DNA of 64,000 bases from Teichococcus coralli (GCF_009829925.1 NZ_SNVJ01000015.1:1-64000), one strand, 5' to 3'. Shown: positions 43,420-51,672, counted from the first letter of the stretch. Notes: generated from the sequence alone by a model not told the origin. Made by a program: numbers and translations.

Positions 43420-43905
43420 TCATCCTGGACCGGTCGGCCGCGGCAACCGGCAACCCGGAAGAATGCGGCCTGCAAAGGGCGTCCAGGTCTGCGTACGGCC
43501 GAGCAGCGGAATGCCGAGATAGCCGCGCAGGCGCAGGTTGCCATCCGTGCCGAGCCACATCTCGGCCCGCCAGACGGCGCCGTCGCGCGGGTCCATGATG
43601 GTGCCCCGCCAGACTTCCCCGTCAGGCTGCATGGTCAGGATCTGCAGGCCGCATTGCGGCCGGCCGTAGGCGTCCCGCGGAACCGGTTCGCCGGGGCTGC
43701 CGAGCGCCATGCCGGTGATCCAGCCGCAAAGGGAGCGTCCGCAGGAACCGATCTCGATCACCCCTTCCCCATCCGGGATCAGCCATTGTCCGATCGGGGA
43801 GGCGGCATCCTGCGCCGCAACCGGGCCAGCCGCGGCCAGCACGATCAGCATCGCCGCGGCGCGCTTTCGCCAGGCCGCGGCCTGGCATTTCCGGGGGCGG
43901 GCCAC
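43420..43905 (-). CDS. DUF2147 exported protein
   Basis: The protein is 161 residues if GTG 43905 is used, or 143 from ATG 43851. A signal peptide ends near VAAQDAA. The mature part has the DUF2147 pattern: GQWLIPDGEGVIEIGSCG, LCGWITGMAL and the late LRLRGYLGIPLLGRTQTW, with two Cys that could pair. DUF2147 proteins are periplasmic, lipocalin-like and uncharacterised. Neither start has a strong ribosome site. Confidence 0.8.
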   Translation of the reverse strand: MARPRKCQAAAWRKRAAAMLIVLAAAGPVAAQDAASPIGQWLIPDGEGVIEIGSCGRSLCGWITGMALGSPGEPVPRDAYGRPQCGLQILTMQPDGEVWRGTIMDPRDGAVWRAEMWLGTDGNLRLRGYLGIPLLGRTQTWTPFAGRILPGCRLPRPTGPG

Positions 43906-43942
43906 CTGCCCTGGCGGCGGGGCAGGCAGCAGGCGAATCGCC

Positions 43943-44119
43943 TCATTCCTTCAGCAGCAACAGCCCGCCCCACGAAAGGCCGAGCATCGCCACCACCACC
44001 ACACCCGCCGCCATGCCGGGATAGCGGACGGCACGGTCCAGCATGAGACCGGCGAGCGTGGCGCCGAGGGCGAAGAGCAGCAGCACCAGCAGGAACCCGA
44101 CCAGCACGGCGTTGCTCAT
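43943..44119 (-). CDS. 58-residue two-helix membrane protein
   Basis: A small gene easily missed by length cut-offs. It encodes 58 residues starting MSNAVLVGFLLVLLLFALG, with two hydrophobic segments (about 4-26 and 35-56) separated by LDRAVRYPG. Codon usage is as GC-rich at third positions as in its neighbours. Its ATG overlaps the stop of the upstream 86-codon gene (ATGA), indicating coupling. No family is recognised. Confidence 0.6.
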   Translation of the reverse strand: MSNAVLVGFLLVLLLFALGATLAGLMLDRAVRYPGMAAGVVVVAMLGLSWGGLLLLKE

Positions 44120-44376
44120 GCCCGGCGCGATTCGGCGCGGCGCTGCTGGCGGATCTGCTTCCGCTCCTCGGGGGAGAGCGCGGCATAGCGCGCACGAGCC
44201 GCCCCCAGCCAGGCGGCGCGCTCGCTGGGCCGCGCATCGTCACGCCGGCCCCGGTGCTCGGCATCGTCTTGCACGGCCGGGGGCTGGTGCTCGGCATCGC
44301 TCGGCAGGGGCGGAATCGCCGCCAGCCAGCCCATCAGCGCCAGTGGCCAGAGGCGGGATCCAGGCATATCCGTCAT
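44116..44376 (-). CDS. Small exported protein with charged C terminus
   Basis: The 86-residue product begins MTDMPGSRLWPLALMGWLAAI, a probable signal or anchor. A Glu/His/Asp-rich middle and a basic C terminus ALSPEERKQIRQQRRAESRR follow, resembling the tails of small DUF3106-like periplasmic proteins. GGAGGG lies 5-6 nt before ATG 44376. It overlaps the 58-codon membrane-protein gene, so both are probably made together. It diverges from hrcA. Confidence 0.55.
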   Translation of the reverse strand: MTDMPGSRLWPLALMGWLAAIPPLPSDAEHQPPAVQDDAEHRGRRDDARPSERAAWLGAARARYAALSPEERKQIRQQRRAESRRA

Positions 44377-44547
44377 GAGGCCCTCCGCGCTTGTTTGCGC
44401 CTTGCGGCACACCATTACCAAGGGATGCAACGCGTTCATGGCCAGGATGTGACCGCACGTGACAAGATTGCACCGATCCCGCCGGAAAATGCCTCAAGTC
44501 TGAGGGCAGGCACGCCGCGGCGGCGGCCGACCAAAGGAGTTTCCAAC

Positions 44548-45630
44548 TTGGCCCGAGGCCCTTCTCCCCTGTTCACTGGACGGCGCGGCGGCGCCATGGC
44601 CCTGCCCGGGCTGAACAGCCGGGGCGCGGCCATTCTCCGCCAGGTGGTGGAGCTGTACGTCGAGACGGGGGAGCCGGTGGGCTCGCGCACCCTCTCGCGG
44701 CGGCTGCCCCAAGCGCTGTCTCCCGCAACGATCCGCAACGCGATGGCCGACCTGGAGGAAGCCGGCCTGCTCTACGCGCCGCACACCTCGGCCGGGCGCC
44801 TGCCGACGGAGCAGGGGCTGCGGCTCTTCGTGGACGGGCTGCTGGAGTTCGGCGACCTGACGGAGCAGGAGCGCGAGGCCATCACCGTGCGCTGCGCCGC
44901 CGCCGGGCGCAGCGTGGAGGAGACCCTTTCCGAAGCCGGGCAGATGCTTTCGGGCCTGGCCGGCGCCGCCGGGCTGGTGGTGGCGCCGAAGACCGAGGCG
45001 GCGATCCGCCACATCGAGTTCGTCTCGCTGTCGTCCGGCCGGGCGCTGGTGGTGCTGGTGAACGCGCATGGGCAGGTGGAGAACCGCGTCATCGACGTGC
45101 CGCCCGGCCTGCCGGCGAGCGCCTTCACCCAGGCCTCGAACTTCCTCAACGCGCGGCTTTCCGGCCGCACGCTGGAGGAGGCGCGCAGCACGGTGGCCGA
45201 GGAGATCGCCGCCAACCGCAGCGTGCTCGACGAGCTGACGCAGCAGATGATCGAGTCGGGGCTGGCCACCTGGGCGGGCGGCGGCGGCGGCTCGCTGATC
45301 CTGCGTGGGCAGGCGAAGCTGCTGGAGAACGTGGACCAGCTCGCGCGCGTGCAGGAGATCCAGGGGCTGTTCGAGCGGCTGGAGGCGCAGGAGACCATGT
45401 TGCGCCTGCTGGAGCTGGCGCAGCGGGGAGAAGGGGTACAGATCTTCATCGGCGCCGAGTCGGGGCTGTTCAACAGCGCCGGGCTCTCGATGGTGGTTTC
45501 ACCCTTCCGCGACGGAAAGGAGCAGATCGTCGGCGCGATTGGCGTCATCGGGCCGACGCGCATCAACTATGGCCGCATCATTCCCGTGGTGGACTACACC
45601 GCCCGGGTGATCGGACAGCTGCTGGGCTGA
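44548..45630 (+). CDS. hrcA: Heat-inducible transcription repressor HrcA
   Basis: HrcA represses class I heat-shock genes by binding CIRCE elements. The product (360 residues from TTG 44548) has a winged-helix N terminus with RGAAILRQVVELYVETGEP and GSRTLSRRL...SPATIRNAMADLEE, the AGAAGLVVAPKTEA core and a C-terminal IGPTRINYGRIIPVVDYTA. The TTG start is preceded by AAAGGAG at 7 nt; ATG 44596 (344 residues) has no clear site. No CIRCE was seen nearby, and grpE, its usual partner, is not adjacent. Confidence 0.9.
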   Translation: MARGPSPLFTGRRGGAMALPGLNSRGAAILRQVVELYVETGEPVGSRTLSRRLPQALSPATIRNAMADLEEAGLLYAPHTSAGRLPTEQGLRLFVDGLLEFGDLTEQEREAITVRCAAAGRSVEETLSEAGQMLSGLAGAAGLVVAPKTEAAIRHIEFVSLSSGRALVVLVNAHGQVENRVIDVPPGLPASAFTQASNFLNARLSGRTLEEARSTVAEEIAANRSVLDELTQQMIESGLATWAGGGGGSLILRGQAKLLENVDQLARVQEIQGLFERLEAQETMLRLLELAQRGEGVQIFIGAESGLFNSAGLSMVVSPFRDGKEQIVGAIGVIGPTRINYGRIIPVVDYTARVIGQLLG

Positions 45631-45631
45631 G

Positions 45632-45652
45632 CCTTCCGGAGGGGCCGGAAGG
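45632..45652 (+). terminator. Hairpin behind hrcA
   Basis: A perfect 8-bp stem CCTTCCGG / CCGGAAGG (45632-45639, 45645-45652) with a GGGG-containing 5-nt loop lies 2 nt after the stop. There is no T tract. It is unrelated to the GAATTC family. Confidence 0.5.
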
Positions 45653-45729
45653 AGTTCCGCCCCTCCTGCGCGTATGCGGCCGCCCGGGTTGCCGCCGGCA
45701 GCATCGCCCGCCTCCGGATCATCCGGGCA

Positions 45730-46389
45730 TCAGCCGTTGAGCAGTGCGTCGATATCGGCCTGCGACAGCTCGGCCGGAGCCGGTGCGTCGGAGAGCAGGG
45801 CATCAATGGCGCCTTGGGAAAGGTCCGGCGTCCTCTGCGCCTCGGCGTCCACGGTCCGCATCTGGGTGGCGATCTGCACCTGGGGGATGTCCGAGGCGAC
45901 CCCCGGCACGATCTGCTCCAGCATCGTCTCCACCTGCTGCAGGTGCTGGATGGCACGCCGGATCCGCTGGCCGGTGATGTCCTGGAAGCTGCAGGCCTCG
46001 AAGATCGAGTTCACCCGCGCGGACAGCGCCTCGATCGAGGCCTGGTCCTTCCGCCCGCTGGTGATCCAGGCCTGGATGGCCTCGGTGGCCTCCATGATGG
46101 TGTTGGCAGCGGTTTCTGTCGCCTGGACCACGGCCTCCAGCTCCAGGCCGCTGTTGCGGGTGCTGGCCACGGGAATGGCGACAAGCTGGGCGATCTGCTC
46201 GTGCACCAGGCTCAGCTTCTTGGAAAGTTTCTCCTCCGCCATGTCGGCCATCTCGGAGGTGGCGGCCACTTCGGCGCTCAGCTCGGCGATGCGTCGGTCC
46301 ACGAAGCCGCGCATTTCCTTGAACATCGGTTCCAGTTCCGCGCGCATGGCGGCGCGCAGGTCCTCATGGATCACGGCCTGGGCATTCAT
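45730..46389 (-). CDS. CheZ-like CheY phosphatase with two FliM-type C-terminal motifs
   Basis: The 219-residue, largely helical protein contains the CheZ catalytic signature FEACSFQDITGQRIRR (FQDITGQ at 135-141, with Asp137 and Gln141 as the expected catalytic pair). Its C terminus carries LSQGAIDALL (190-199) and LSQADIDALLNG (208-219). The second is nearly identical to the CheY-P-binding N-terminal peptide of FliM. Together these predict a phosphatase that recruits CheY-P through a duplicated FliM-like tail. No other chemotaxis or flagellar gene lies in this window. Confidence 0.78.
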   Translation of the reverse strand: MNAQAVIHEDLRAAMRAELEPMFKEMRGFVDRRIAELSAEVAATSEMADMAEEKLSKKLSLVHEQIAQLVAIPVASTRNSGLELEAVVQATETAANTIMEATEAIQAWITSGRKDQASIEALSARVNSIFEACSFQDITGQRIRRAIQHLQQVETMLEQIVPGVASDIPQVQIATQMRTVDAEAQRTPDLSQGAIDALLSDAPAPAELSQADIDALLNG

Positions 46390-46471
46390 CGGGGGAAACT
46401 CCGGCGCGGCGAACAGAAGGCTTGCTTCTAACCCGTTCAGATGAATGGCTGGTTGCCGCCGGTGGCCTGCC

Positions 46472-47533
46472 TCAGTGCGATGTGCCCGGCACCGCCCTGC
46501 CTCCGCGCAGCCGTGCCAGCAGCGGCACCGCCAGCCATTGCACCAGGGGGATCAGCAAGGCGCCGAGCAGCAGGCCAAGCACGCCCGAAGCCGCTGCCGT
46601 GGTGATCCACGCGGCTGCCCCCGCAACGGCCGGCATGGCCTGGCCTGCCGCCTCCGCCGCCGCATGCACCGCATGGCCCGGGGCGGACAGGCCGAACCCT
46701 TCCAGGCCATGGAGAATGATGCCGCCGCCCACCCAGAGCATCGCCGCCGTGCCGACGATGCCGAGCAGCCACAGGAAGAAGGGCATGCCACGAACCAGAC
46801 CCCGGCCGACCGCCTGCGTCAGCGACCGCAGCAGCCGGTCGGCGCCGCCTGCCTCGGTGCCCGCCGGCGGCTGGCGCAAGCCCAGCAGGCTGGAGGCCGG
46901 GCGTGGGTTGCCGGCAAGCGCCAGGCCGACATCATCCGCCTTCACGATCAGCGCCACGCCGCCATAGACCAGGGCGGTCAGGCCCAGCCCGACAATGGCG
47001 AGGATCGCCGCCTGCAGCGGCACCGAGGCTTCCGCGACGGTGGAGAGGGTGAGGGCCATGATCTCGGCCGAAAGAATGAAATCGGTCTTGATGGCGCTGC
47101 GGACCTTCTGCTCCTCCAGGCTGCGCGCCGCGCTTCCCCCCTTCGCGACCGCCGCCTCATGCGCCTCCGCCTGGTGCGGACGCAGGGCATGGAAAACCTT
47201 TTCGGCGCCTTCGTAGCAGAGAAAGGCGCCTCCCAGCATCAGCAGCGGCGTGACCGCCCAGGGCGCCAGCAGGCTCAGCAGAAGCGCCATCGGCAGCAGG
47301 TAGATCAGCTTGTTCTTCACCGAGCCGACGGCGATCCTGCCGACGATCGGCAATTCGCGGTCGGCAGCGAAGCCGACCACGTAGCGCGGCGTGACGGCGG
47401 CATCGTCGATCACGACGCCGGCTGCCTTCACGCCGGCGCGGGTGGCCTGGGTGGCCGCATCGTCCAGGGATGCGGCGGCGACCTTGGCCAGACCTGCCAC
47501 ATCGTCCAGCAGCGCGATCAGACCTGTGCTCAC
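46472..47533 (-). CDS. DUF808 (YedI-type) inner-membrane protein
   Basis: The 353-residue protein begins STGLIALLDDVAGLAKVAA and shows several hydrophobic spans. ASLDDAATQATRAGVKAAGVVIDDAAVTP, the TDFILSAEIMALTLSTVAEA helix and a repeated ...HAVHAAAEAAGQ tail are typical of DUF808. Function unknown. The start is GTG 47533 with GGGAG 6 nt upstream, which fits the family N terminus better than upstream frames. Confidence 0.85.
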   Translation of the reverse strand: MSTGLIALLDDVAGLAKVAAASLDDAATQATRAGVKAAGVVIDDAAVTPRYVVGFAADRELPIVGRIAVGSVKNKLIYLLPMALLLSLLAPWAVTPLLMLGGAFLCYEGAEKVFHALRPHQAEAHEAAVAKGGSAARSLEEQKVRSAIKTDFILSAEIMALTLSTVAEASVPLQAAILAIVGLGLTALVYGGVALIVKADDVGLALAGNPRPASSLLGLRQPPAGTEAGGADRLLRSLTQAVGRGLVRGMPFFLWLLGIVGTAAMLWVGGGIILHGLEGFGLSAPGHAVHAAAEAAGQAMPAVAGAAAWITTAAASGVLGLLLGALLIPLVQWLAVPLLARLRGGRAVPGTSH

Positions 47534-47663
47534 GAATTCTCCCGCCGTTCTGCTTCCATCGAGTCGCCTAACACGCAAGCTCTGAAATCGCTGCGCCCGC
47601 CGGTCCATGCTTGAACGGCCAGGGGCGGGAAGAAGGCCGGCGGGGCCGGCTTTCCCGGCCTTT

Positions 47664-48866
47664 TCAGCTTCGCGGGGGCACGGCGGCGGCGAGCGCCAGG
47701 GCTGCGAGCAGGGACAGCACGGCGAGCAGCGCGACGGGCATCGCATAGCCGCCGCTCCAGGCCCAGAGCCAGCCGGCGGCGACCGGCCCTGCCGCCCGGG
47801 CCAGGGCGCCCGGCGCGGCAAGGGCGCTGCTGATGGCGCCGTAGTGGCCGGTGCCGAAGAGCTGTGCCGGCAGGGCGCCGCGCACAATGGTCATGATGCC
47901 GTTGGCCAGCCCGTACACCGCGATCGCGCAGGCCATGGCGGCGACGCCGTTGCCCCAGGCCAGCAGCACCGAGGCGGGCGCCAGGGCCAGCAGCGAAACC
48001 AGCCCGACCGTGCGCAGCGGCCAGTGCTTGCCGCCGCCGAACTCGATCACCCGCCCGGCCACCTGGGCGACGCCGAGCAGGCCGGCCAGCAGCGGCGCTG
48101 CGCCGCCAAGGCCGCGCTCGCCCACCAGCGGCACCAGATGCACGCCGATCACCGCGCTGACGAAGCCGATGGCGCCGTTGACGAAGGCAAGCCCCCAGAA
48201 GCGCGCCTGCCGGCATACGGTGCCGAGACTCAGGTCGCCGGCCGCCATCCCCGGCCTGGGCGGCGGCGCGCGGCCGGGCAGGGCGGCGGCATGGGGCAGG
48301 GCGCAGGCAAGGTTCGCCAGCGCCAGCACGGTGCAGGCCGTGCGCCAGCCGAGATCGGCCACCAGCCAGGCGGCCAGCGGCCAGAAGATGGTGCTGGCCA
48401 GGCCACCGGCGAAGGTGACAAGCGCGATGCCCGGCCGCATGGCGGCGCGGCCGAAGGCGGCGGCGACGGCGGTGAAGGCGGCCTCGTAAAGCGTCGCCGC
48501 CATCACCGCGCCGATGCCGGCCCAGACGGCGTAGAGTTGCCAGAGGCTTTCCACCCGCCCCGCCAGCCAGAGGCCGAGGCCCGCCAGCACCGATCCGGCC
48601 GTCATGACGGTGCGCGGCCCCAGCCGGTCCAGCATCGGGCCGACGCCCAGGGCCACGCCCGCCTGCACCAGCAGCCCGGCGGAGAAGGCTCCCACCACCA
48701 TGCCGCGCGGCCAGCCCGTTTCGGCGGCGATGGCCGGCATCAGAATGGAAAAGGCGTAGAACATCGAGCCCCAATGGACGACCTGCGTGATCGCCAGCAC
48801 GGCGGCCACGCGCCAGGCGCCCTCCGGCACGCGCGTGGCCTGTGGCGCGGCGGTGGCGGCGCTCAT
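47664..48866 (-). CDS. Major facilitator superfamily transporter
   Basis: The 400-residue protein has about 12 hydrophobic segments and MFS signatures such as GVGPMLDRLGPRTVM (loop 2-3). Overall pattern fits drug or metabolite MFS permeases; the substrate is unknown. The start at 48866 overlaps the stop of the GNAT gene upstream (ATGA), so an acetyltransferase-exporter pair is likely co-translated. Behind the stop lies a GGCCGG-rich hairpin region with a T-tract on the minus-strand side. Confidence 0.87.
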   Translation of the reverse strand: MSAATAAPQATRVPEGAWRVAAVLAITQVVHWGSMFYAFSILMPAIAAETGWPRGMVVGAFSAGLLVQAGVALGVGPMLDRLGPRTVMTAGSVLAGLGLWLAGRVESLWQLYAVWAGIGAVMAATLYEAAFTAVAAAFGRAAMRPGIALVTFAGGLASTIFWPLAAWLVADLGWRTACTVLALANLACALPHAAALPGRAPPPRPGMAAGDLSLGTVCRQARFWGLAFVNGAIGFVSAVIGVHLVPLVGERGLGGAAPLLAGLLGVAQVAGRVIEFGGGKHWPLRTVGLVSLLALAPASVLLAWGNGVAAMACAIAVYGLANGIMTIVRGALPAQLFGTGHYGAISSALAAPGALARAAGPVAAGWLWAWSGGYAMPVALLAVLSLLAALALAAAVPPRS

Positions 48867-49417
48867 GGCCGAGCGTCCGGAGGCGTGGCCTCGCCCGGGC
48901 CAAGGGCCCGCTGCAGCAGCACGCTGTCCAGCCATCGCCCGTGCTTCCAGCCGACGGCGCGCAGCACGCCGACCTCGCGGAAGCCCATCGCCAGATGCAG
49001 GCGGATCGAGGCGGCATTGGCGCTGTCGCCCACCACGGCCACCATCTGCCGCAGGCCACGTGCCTCGCAGGCCTCGATCAGCGCGGTCAGGAGGCGTCGG
49101 CCGAAGCCCCGCCCGGCCTGGTCGGCGCGAACATAGATCGAGTTCTCCACGGTGTCCCGGTAGGCCGGGCGGGGCCGGTAGGAGCCGGCATAGGCATAGC
49201 CCAGCACCGCGCCGCCCCGCTCCAGCACCAGGTAGGGCATGTCCTGCGCCAGCAGGGCCGCTTGGCGGCGGCGCATCTCCGCCTCGTCCGGCGGCTCGAT
49301 CTCGAAGGAGGCGCGGCCATGCCGCACATGATGGGCGTAGATCGCGGTGATCGCCGGGATGTCCTCCGCCGTGGCGGAGCGGATGCGGGCGGCGGGGGCG
49401 TCTTCGGCGAGCGACAT
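48863..49417 (-). CDS. GNAT acetyltransferase, phosphinothricin-acetyltransferase-like
   Basis: The 184-residue protein matches the PAT/YncA group: IRSATAEDIPAITAIYAHHV, LVLERGGAVLGYAYAGSYRPR, ENSIYVRADQAGRGFGRRLL (acetyl-CoA loop Q/R-x-x-G-x-G/A) and LHLAMGFREVGVLRAVGWKHG. Members acetylate phosphinothricin, methionine sulfoximine or other amino acids, so it may detoxify a compound the adjacent MFS protein exports. The two genes overlap and diverge from a LysR gene 108 bp away. Confidence 0.88.
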   Translation of the reverse strand: MSLAEDAPAARIRSATAEDIPAITAIYAHHVRHGRASFEIEPPDEAEMRRRQAALLAQDMPYLVLERGGAVLGYAYAGSYRPRPAYRDTVENSIYVRADQAGRGFGRRLLTALIEACEARGLRQMVAVVGDSANAASIRLHLAMGFREVGVLRAVGWKHGRWLDSVLLQRALGPGEATPPDARP

Positions 49418-49512
49418 GCGGCAGCAGGGTCCGGGCCTGGAAGGAGTGGCCTCCATGCTGCACCTGCGTTGCGCGCCGCGCCCAGAAAACTCTTCTGATG
49501 CCGCGCATTCGG

Positions 49513-49527
49513 ATAAGTTGCGCTTAT
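49513..49527. promoter_or_regulatory. LysR-type operator overlapping the lysR start codon
   Basis: A perfect dyad ATAAG-N5-CTTAT contains the T-N11-A pattern of LysR-type regulator boxes. It lies between the GNAT gene and the LysR gene, and its last two bases are the first two of the lysR ATG. It probably controls both directions. Confidence 0.55.
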
Positions 49528-50425
49528 GCCGCTCCCGACCCTTCGCCAGCTCCGCACCTTTCTCGCCGTGGTGGACGAGGGCAGCGTTTCCCTGGCGGCG
49601 CGGGCGCTCGGCCTGACGCAGCCGGCGGCGAGCCAGCAGCTGCGGGAACTGGAACGCAACCTGGGCGTCCGGCTGCTCGACCGCGCCGCCGGGCGCTCGC
49701 TGCCCACCGCAGCCGGGACCGCCTTCGCCGCCCCCGCGCGGCGGGCCGTTGCCGCGGCCGAGGAGGCGGCAGGGGCCGCGCGGGCGCATCGCGAGGGCCA
49801 TGCGGGGCGGGTGCGGATCGGCACCGGGGCGACCGCCTGCATCCATCTTCTGCCGCCTCTGCTGGCCGCCCTGAAGCGGCGGCTGCCGGGGCTGGAGGTG
49901 GTGGTGGTGACCGGCAACTCGGACGACATGGTGCGCCGCCTGGAGGAGGGCGCGCTGGACTGCGCGCTGGTGACGCTGCCGCTGGCCCGCAACCGGGCGC
50001 TGCAGGTCACGCCCCTGCTGGACGATCCTCTCGTGGCGCTGCTGCCGGAGGGAATGGCCGGGCAGGGGGACAAGGTGCGTCCCGCCGAACTGGCCGCCCT
50101 GCCGCTCATCCTCTACGAGGCCGGCGGCCGCACGCGCGGGCTGATCGACGCCTGGTTCGAGAAGGCTGGCGCGTCGCCGCAGCCGGCCATGGAACTGGGC
50201 AGCGTGGAAGCCATCAAGGGGCTGGTGAGCAACGGCCTGGGCGCCTCGGTGCTGCCGCTGCTCGCAGCGGGGCGGGCGGTGCCGGGGGCCGTGGTGCGGC
50301 CGCTGGAGCCGATGCTGCGGCGCAGGCTCGGGCTCGTGCTGCGGCGTGAGAAGGTACTGGACCGGGGGCTGCGCGCGCTGGTCGAGGTGCTCGAAGAACT
50401 GAAGGGAAAACGGCCGGGGGAATGA
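49526..50425 (+). CDS. LysR-family transcriptional regulator
   Basis: The 299-residue protein has the LysR winged helix (RQLRTFLAVVDEGSVSLAAR, then LTQPAASQQLRELERNLG) and a periplasmic-binding-type effector domain to about 290. It is divergent from the GNAT/MFS operon, its likely target. The ATG lies inside a perfect dyad with no ribosome site upstream, so leaderless translation is possible. Its last four codons (RPGE) and stop are inside the family terminator palindrome at 50414-50434. Confidence 0.9.
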   Translation: MPLPTLRQLRTFLAVVDEGSVSLAARALGLTQPAASQQLRELERNLGVRLLDRAAGRSLPTAAGTAFAAPARRAVAAAEEAAGAARAHREGHAGRVRIGTGATACIHLLPPLLAALKRRLPGLEVVVVTGNSDDMVRRLEEGALDCALVTLPLARNRALQVTPLLDDPLVALLPEGMAGQGDKVRPAELAALPLILYEAGGRTRGLIDAWFEKAGASPQPAMELGSVEAIKGLVSNGLGASVLPLLAAGRAVPGAVVRPLEPMLRRRLGLVLRREKVLDRGLRALVEVLEELKGKRPGE

Positions 50426-50456
50426 ATTCCCCGGAACCCCCTTATTTTTTCTTTGG
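50414..50456 (+). terminator. GAATTC-core terminator overlapping the lysR stop codon
   Basis: CCGGGG / CCCCGG arms (50414-50419, 50429-50434) around GAATGAATT are followed by ACCCCCTTATTTTTTCTTTGG. The lysR TGA (50423-50425) is the loop itself. A forward-oriented copy. Confidence 0.75.
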
Positions 50457-50489
50457 GCTTTTTGGGATGCGGGGTTCGGGGTGACGGTG

Positions 50490-51647
50490 TCACCCCGGCG
50501 GAGGTCCTGGGAAATCGACGGGCGGCGGCGTCCCCTGGCGGGCAAAGGCAATGGCGCTGCTGAGATGGTAGAGGCTGCTGGCCGGCGCGGGCTCCCCGCT
50601 GAGCGTGCCGTCCGGCAGGCGGCGCTCGTGCCAGAGACCGTCCGGCCGCAGGTAGCTGGCCAGCACGGCCGCGGCCTCCGGTGCATCCCAGGGCGCGGCC
50701 GCGCGGCGCAGCATGGCGGATTTCAGCCGCTCCGCCTGCGGCCAGAGGCGGGCGCCGCCGGGAAGGGGCGTGCCGTCGCTGCCGACCTGGTCGCGCAACG
50801 CGCGCGTCCCCGGGTCCACGCCATGGGCATCCACGAAGGCCTGCAGCGCGGCGGCCTCCCGCGGTGCCGCAGGGCCGCCGGCAAGTCGGGCGTGCCAGTC
50901 CAGCAGCCAGATCCATTCGCAATGGTGGCCGGGCTCGACCGGATGCGGCTTGGCCAGGGCAGTCAGATTGTCACTGTAGAACTCGGCCAGGGTGCCGCTG
51001 GCGGGTTGAAAGAAGCGCTGGCGGAACAGCGCGACCAGCCGCGTGGCTCCGGCCAGAAAGCTCTCCTCCCCGAAGGCCTCGGCCGCCGCGAGGCGTGCTT
51101 CCAGCAGGTGCATGTGCGGGTTCTGCCGGCGGGGCAGGACAGGCGGCAGGCTTTCCAGATAGCCACCTTCCGCATGGGTCAGACGGTGCTCGACGAAGGC
51201 GTCCAGCGCCAGCGCCTCCTGCCGCAGCGCCGCGGCGGGCAGCACGGCGGCGGCCGAGGCGAGCGCGAGCAGGACGAAGGCGTGGTCGTAAAGGTCGCGC
51301 CGGTCATCCAGCACCCGCCCGTCCAGGGCGAAGCGCCAGGCATAGCCGCCATCCGGATGGGCGGCGCGGCGACGCAGGAAGGCAATGCCCAGCTCCACCG
51401 CCTCGGCGGCGCGGGGCAGGCCGTGCCGGTGCGCGAGGCTGAAGCTGAACACCTGCCGGGTGACCACACGCAGCCGCCGGAAGGTGGCGGGACAGCGCAG
51501 GCTGGCGAGGTCGAGGCACTCATGGAAGGCGCCGGCCTGCCAGTCCACCCCATGCGCCAGCCAGAGCGGCCAAGCGCGCTGCGTCAGCCAGGACCAGAGT
51601 TCGTTCTGCACAACTCGGGCGTTACGACGCCGCTCCGGCACAGACAA
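50490..51647 (-). CDS. AGE-family (N-acylglucosamine 2-epimerase-like) sugar isomerase
   Basis: The 385-residue all-helical protein has the AGE/mannose isomerase pattern: AWPLWLAHGVDWQAGAFHE, DLYDHAFVLLALASAA, RRQNPHMHLLEARLAAAEAF and CEWIWLLDWHARLAGG, with the conserved His and Arg-rich inner barrel. Relatives interconvert mannose and fructose or epimerise N-acyl sugars. The start is the weak TTG at 51647; GTG 51641 is an alternative. It is convergent with lysR. Confidence 0.82.
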   Translation of the reverse strand: MSVPERRRNARVVQNELWSWLTQRAWPLWLAHGVDWQAGAFHECLDLASLRCPATFRRLRVVTRQVFSFSLAHRHGLPRAAEAVELGIAFLRRRAAHPDGGYAWRFALDGRVLDDRRDLYDHAFVLLALASAAAVLPAAALRQEALALDAFVEHRLTHAEGGYLESLPPVLPRRQNPHMHLLEARLAAAEAFGEESFLAGATRLVALFRQRFFQPASGTLAEFYSDNLTALAKPHPVEPGHHCEWIWLLDWHARLAGGPAAPREAAALQAFVDAHGVDPGTRALRDQVGSDGTPLPGGARLWPQAERLKSAMLRRAAAPWDAPEAAAVLASYLRPDGLWHERRLPDGTLSGEPAPASSLYHLSSAIAFARQGTPPPVDFPGPPPG

Positions 51648-51672
51648 GCCATCCCGGAGGGAATCCCCTCAA

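Noticed and set aside
44377..44547. CIRCE operator upstream of hrcA
   Set aside because: I looked for TTAGCACTC-N9-GAGTGCTAA and found no acceptable match.
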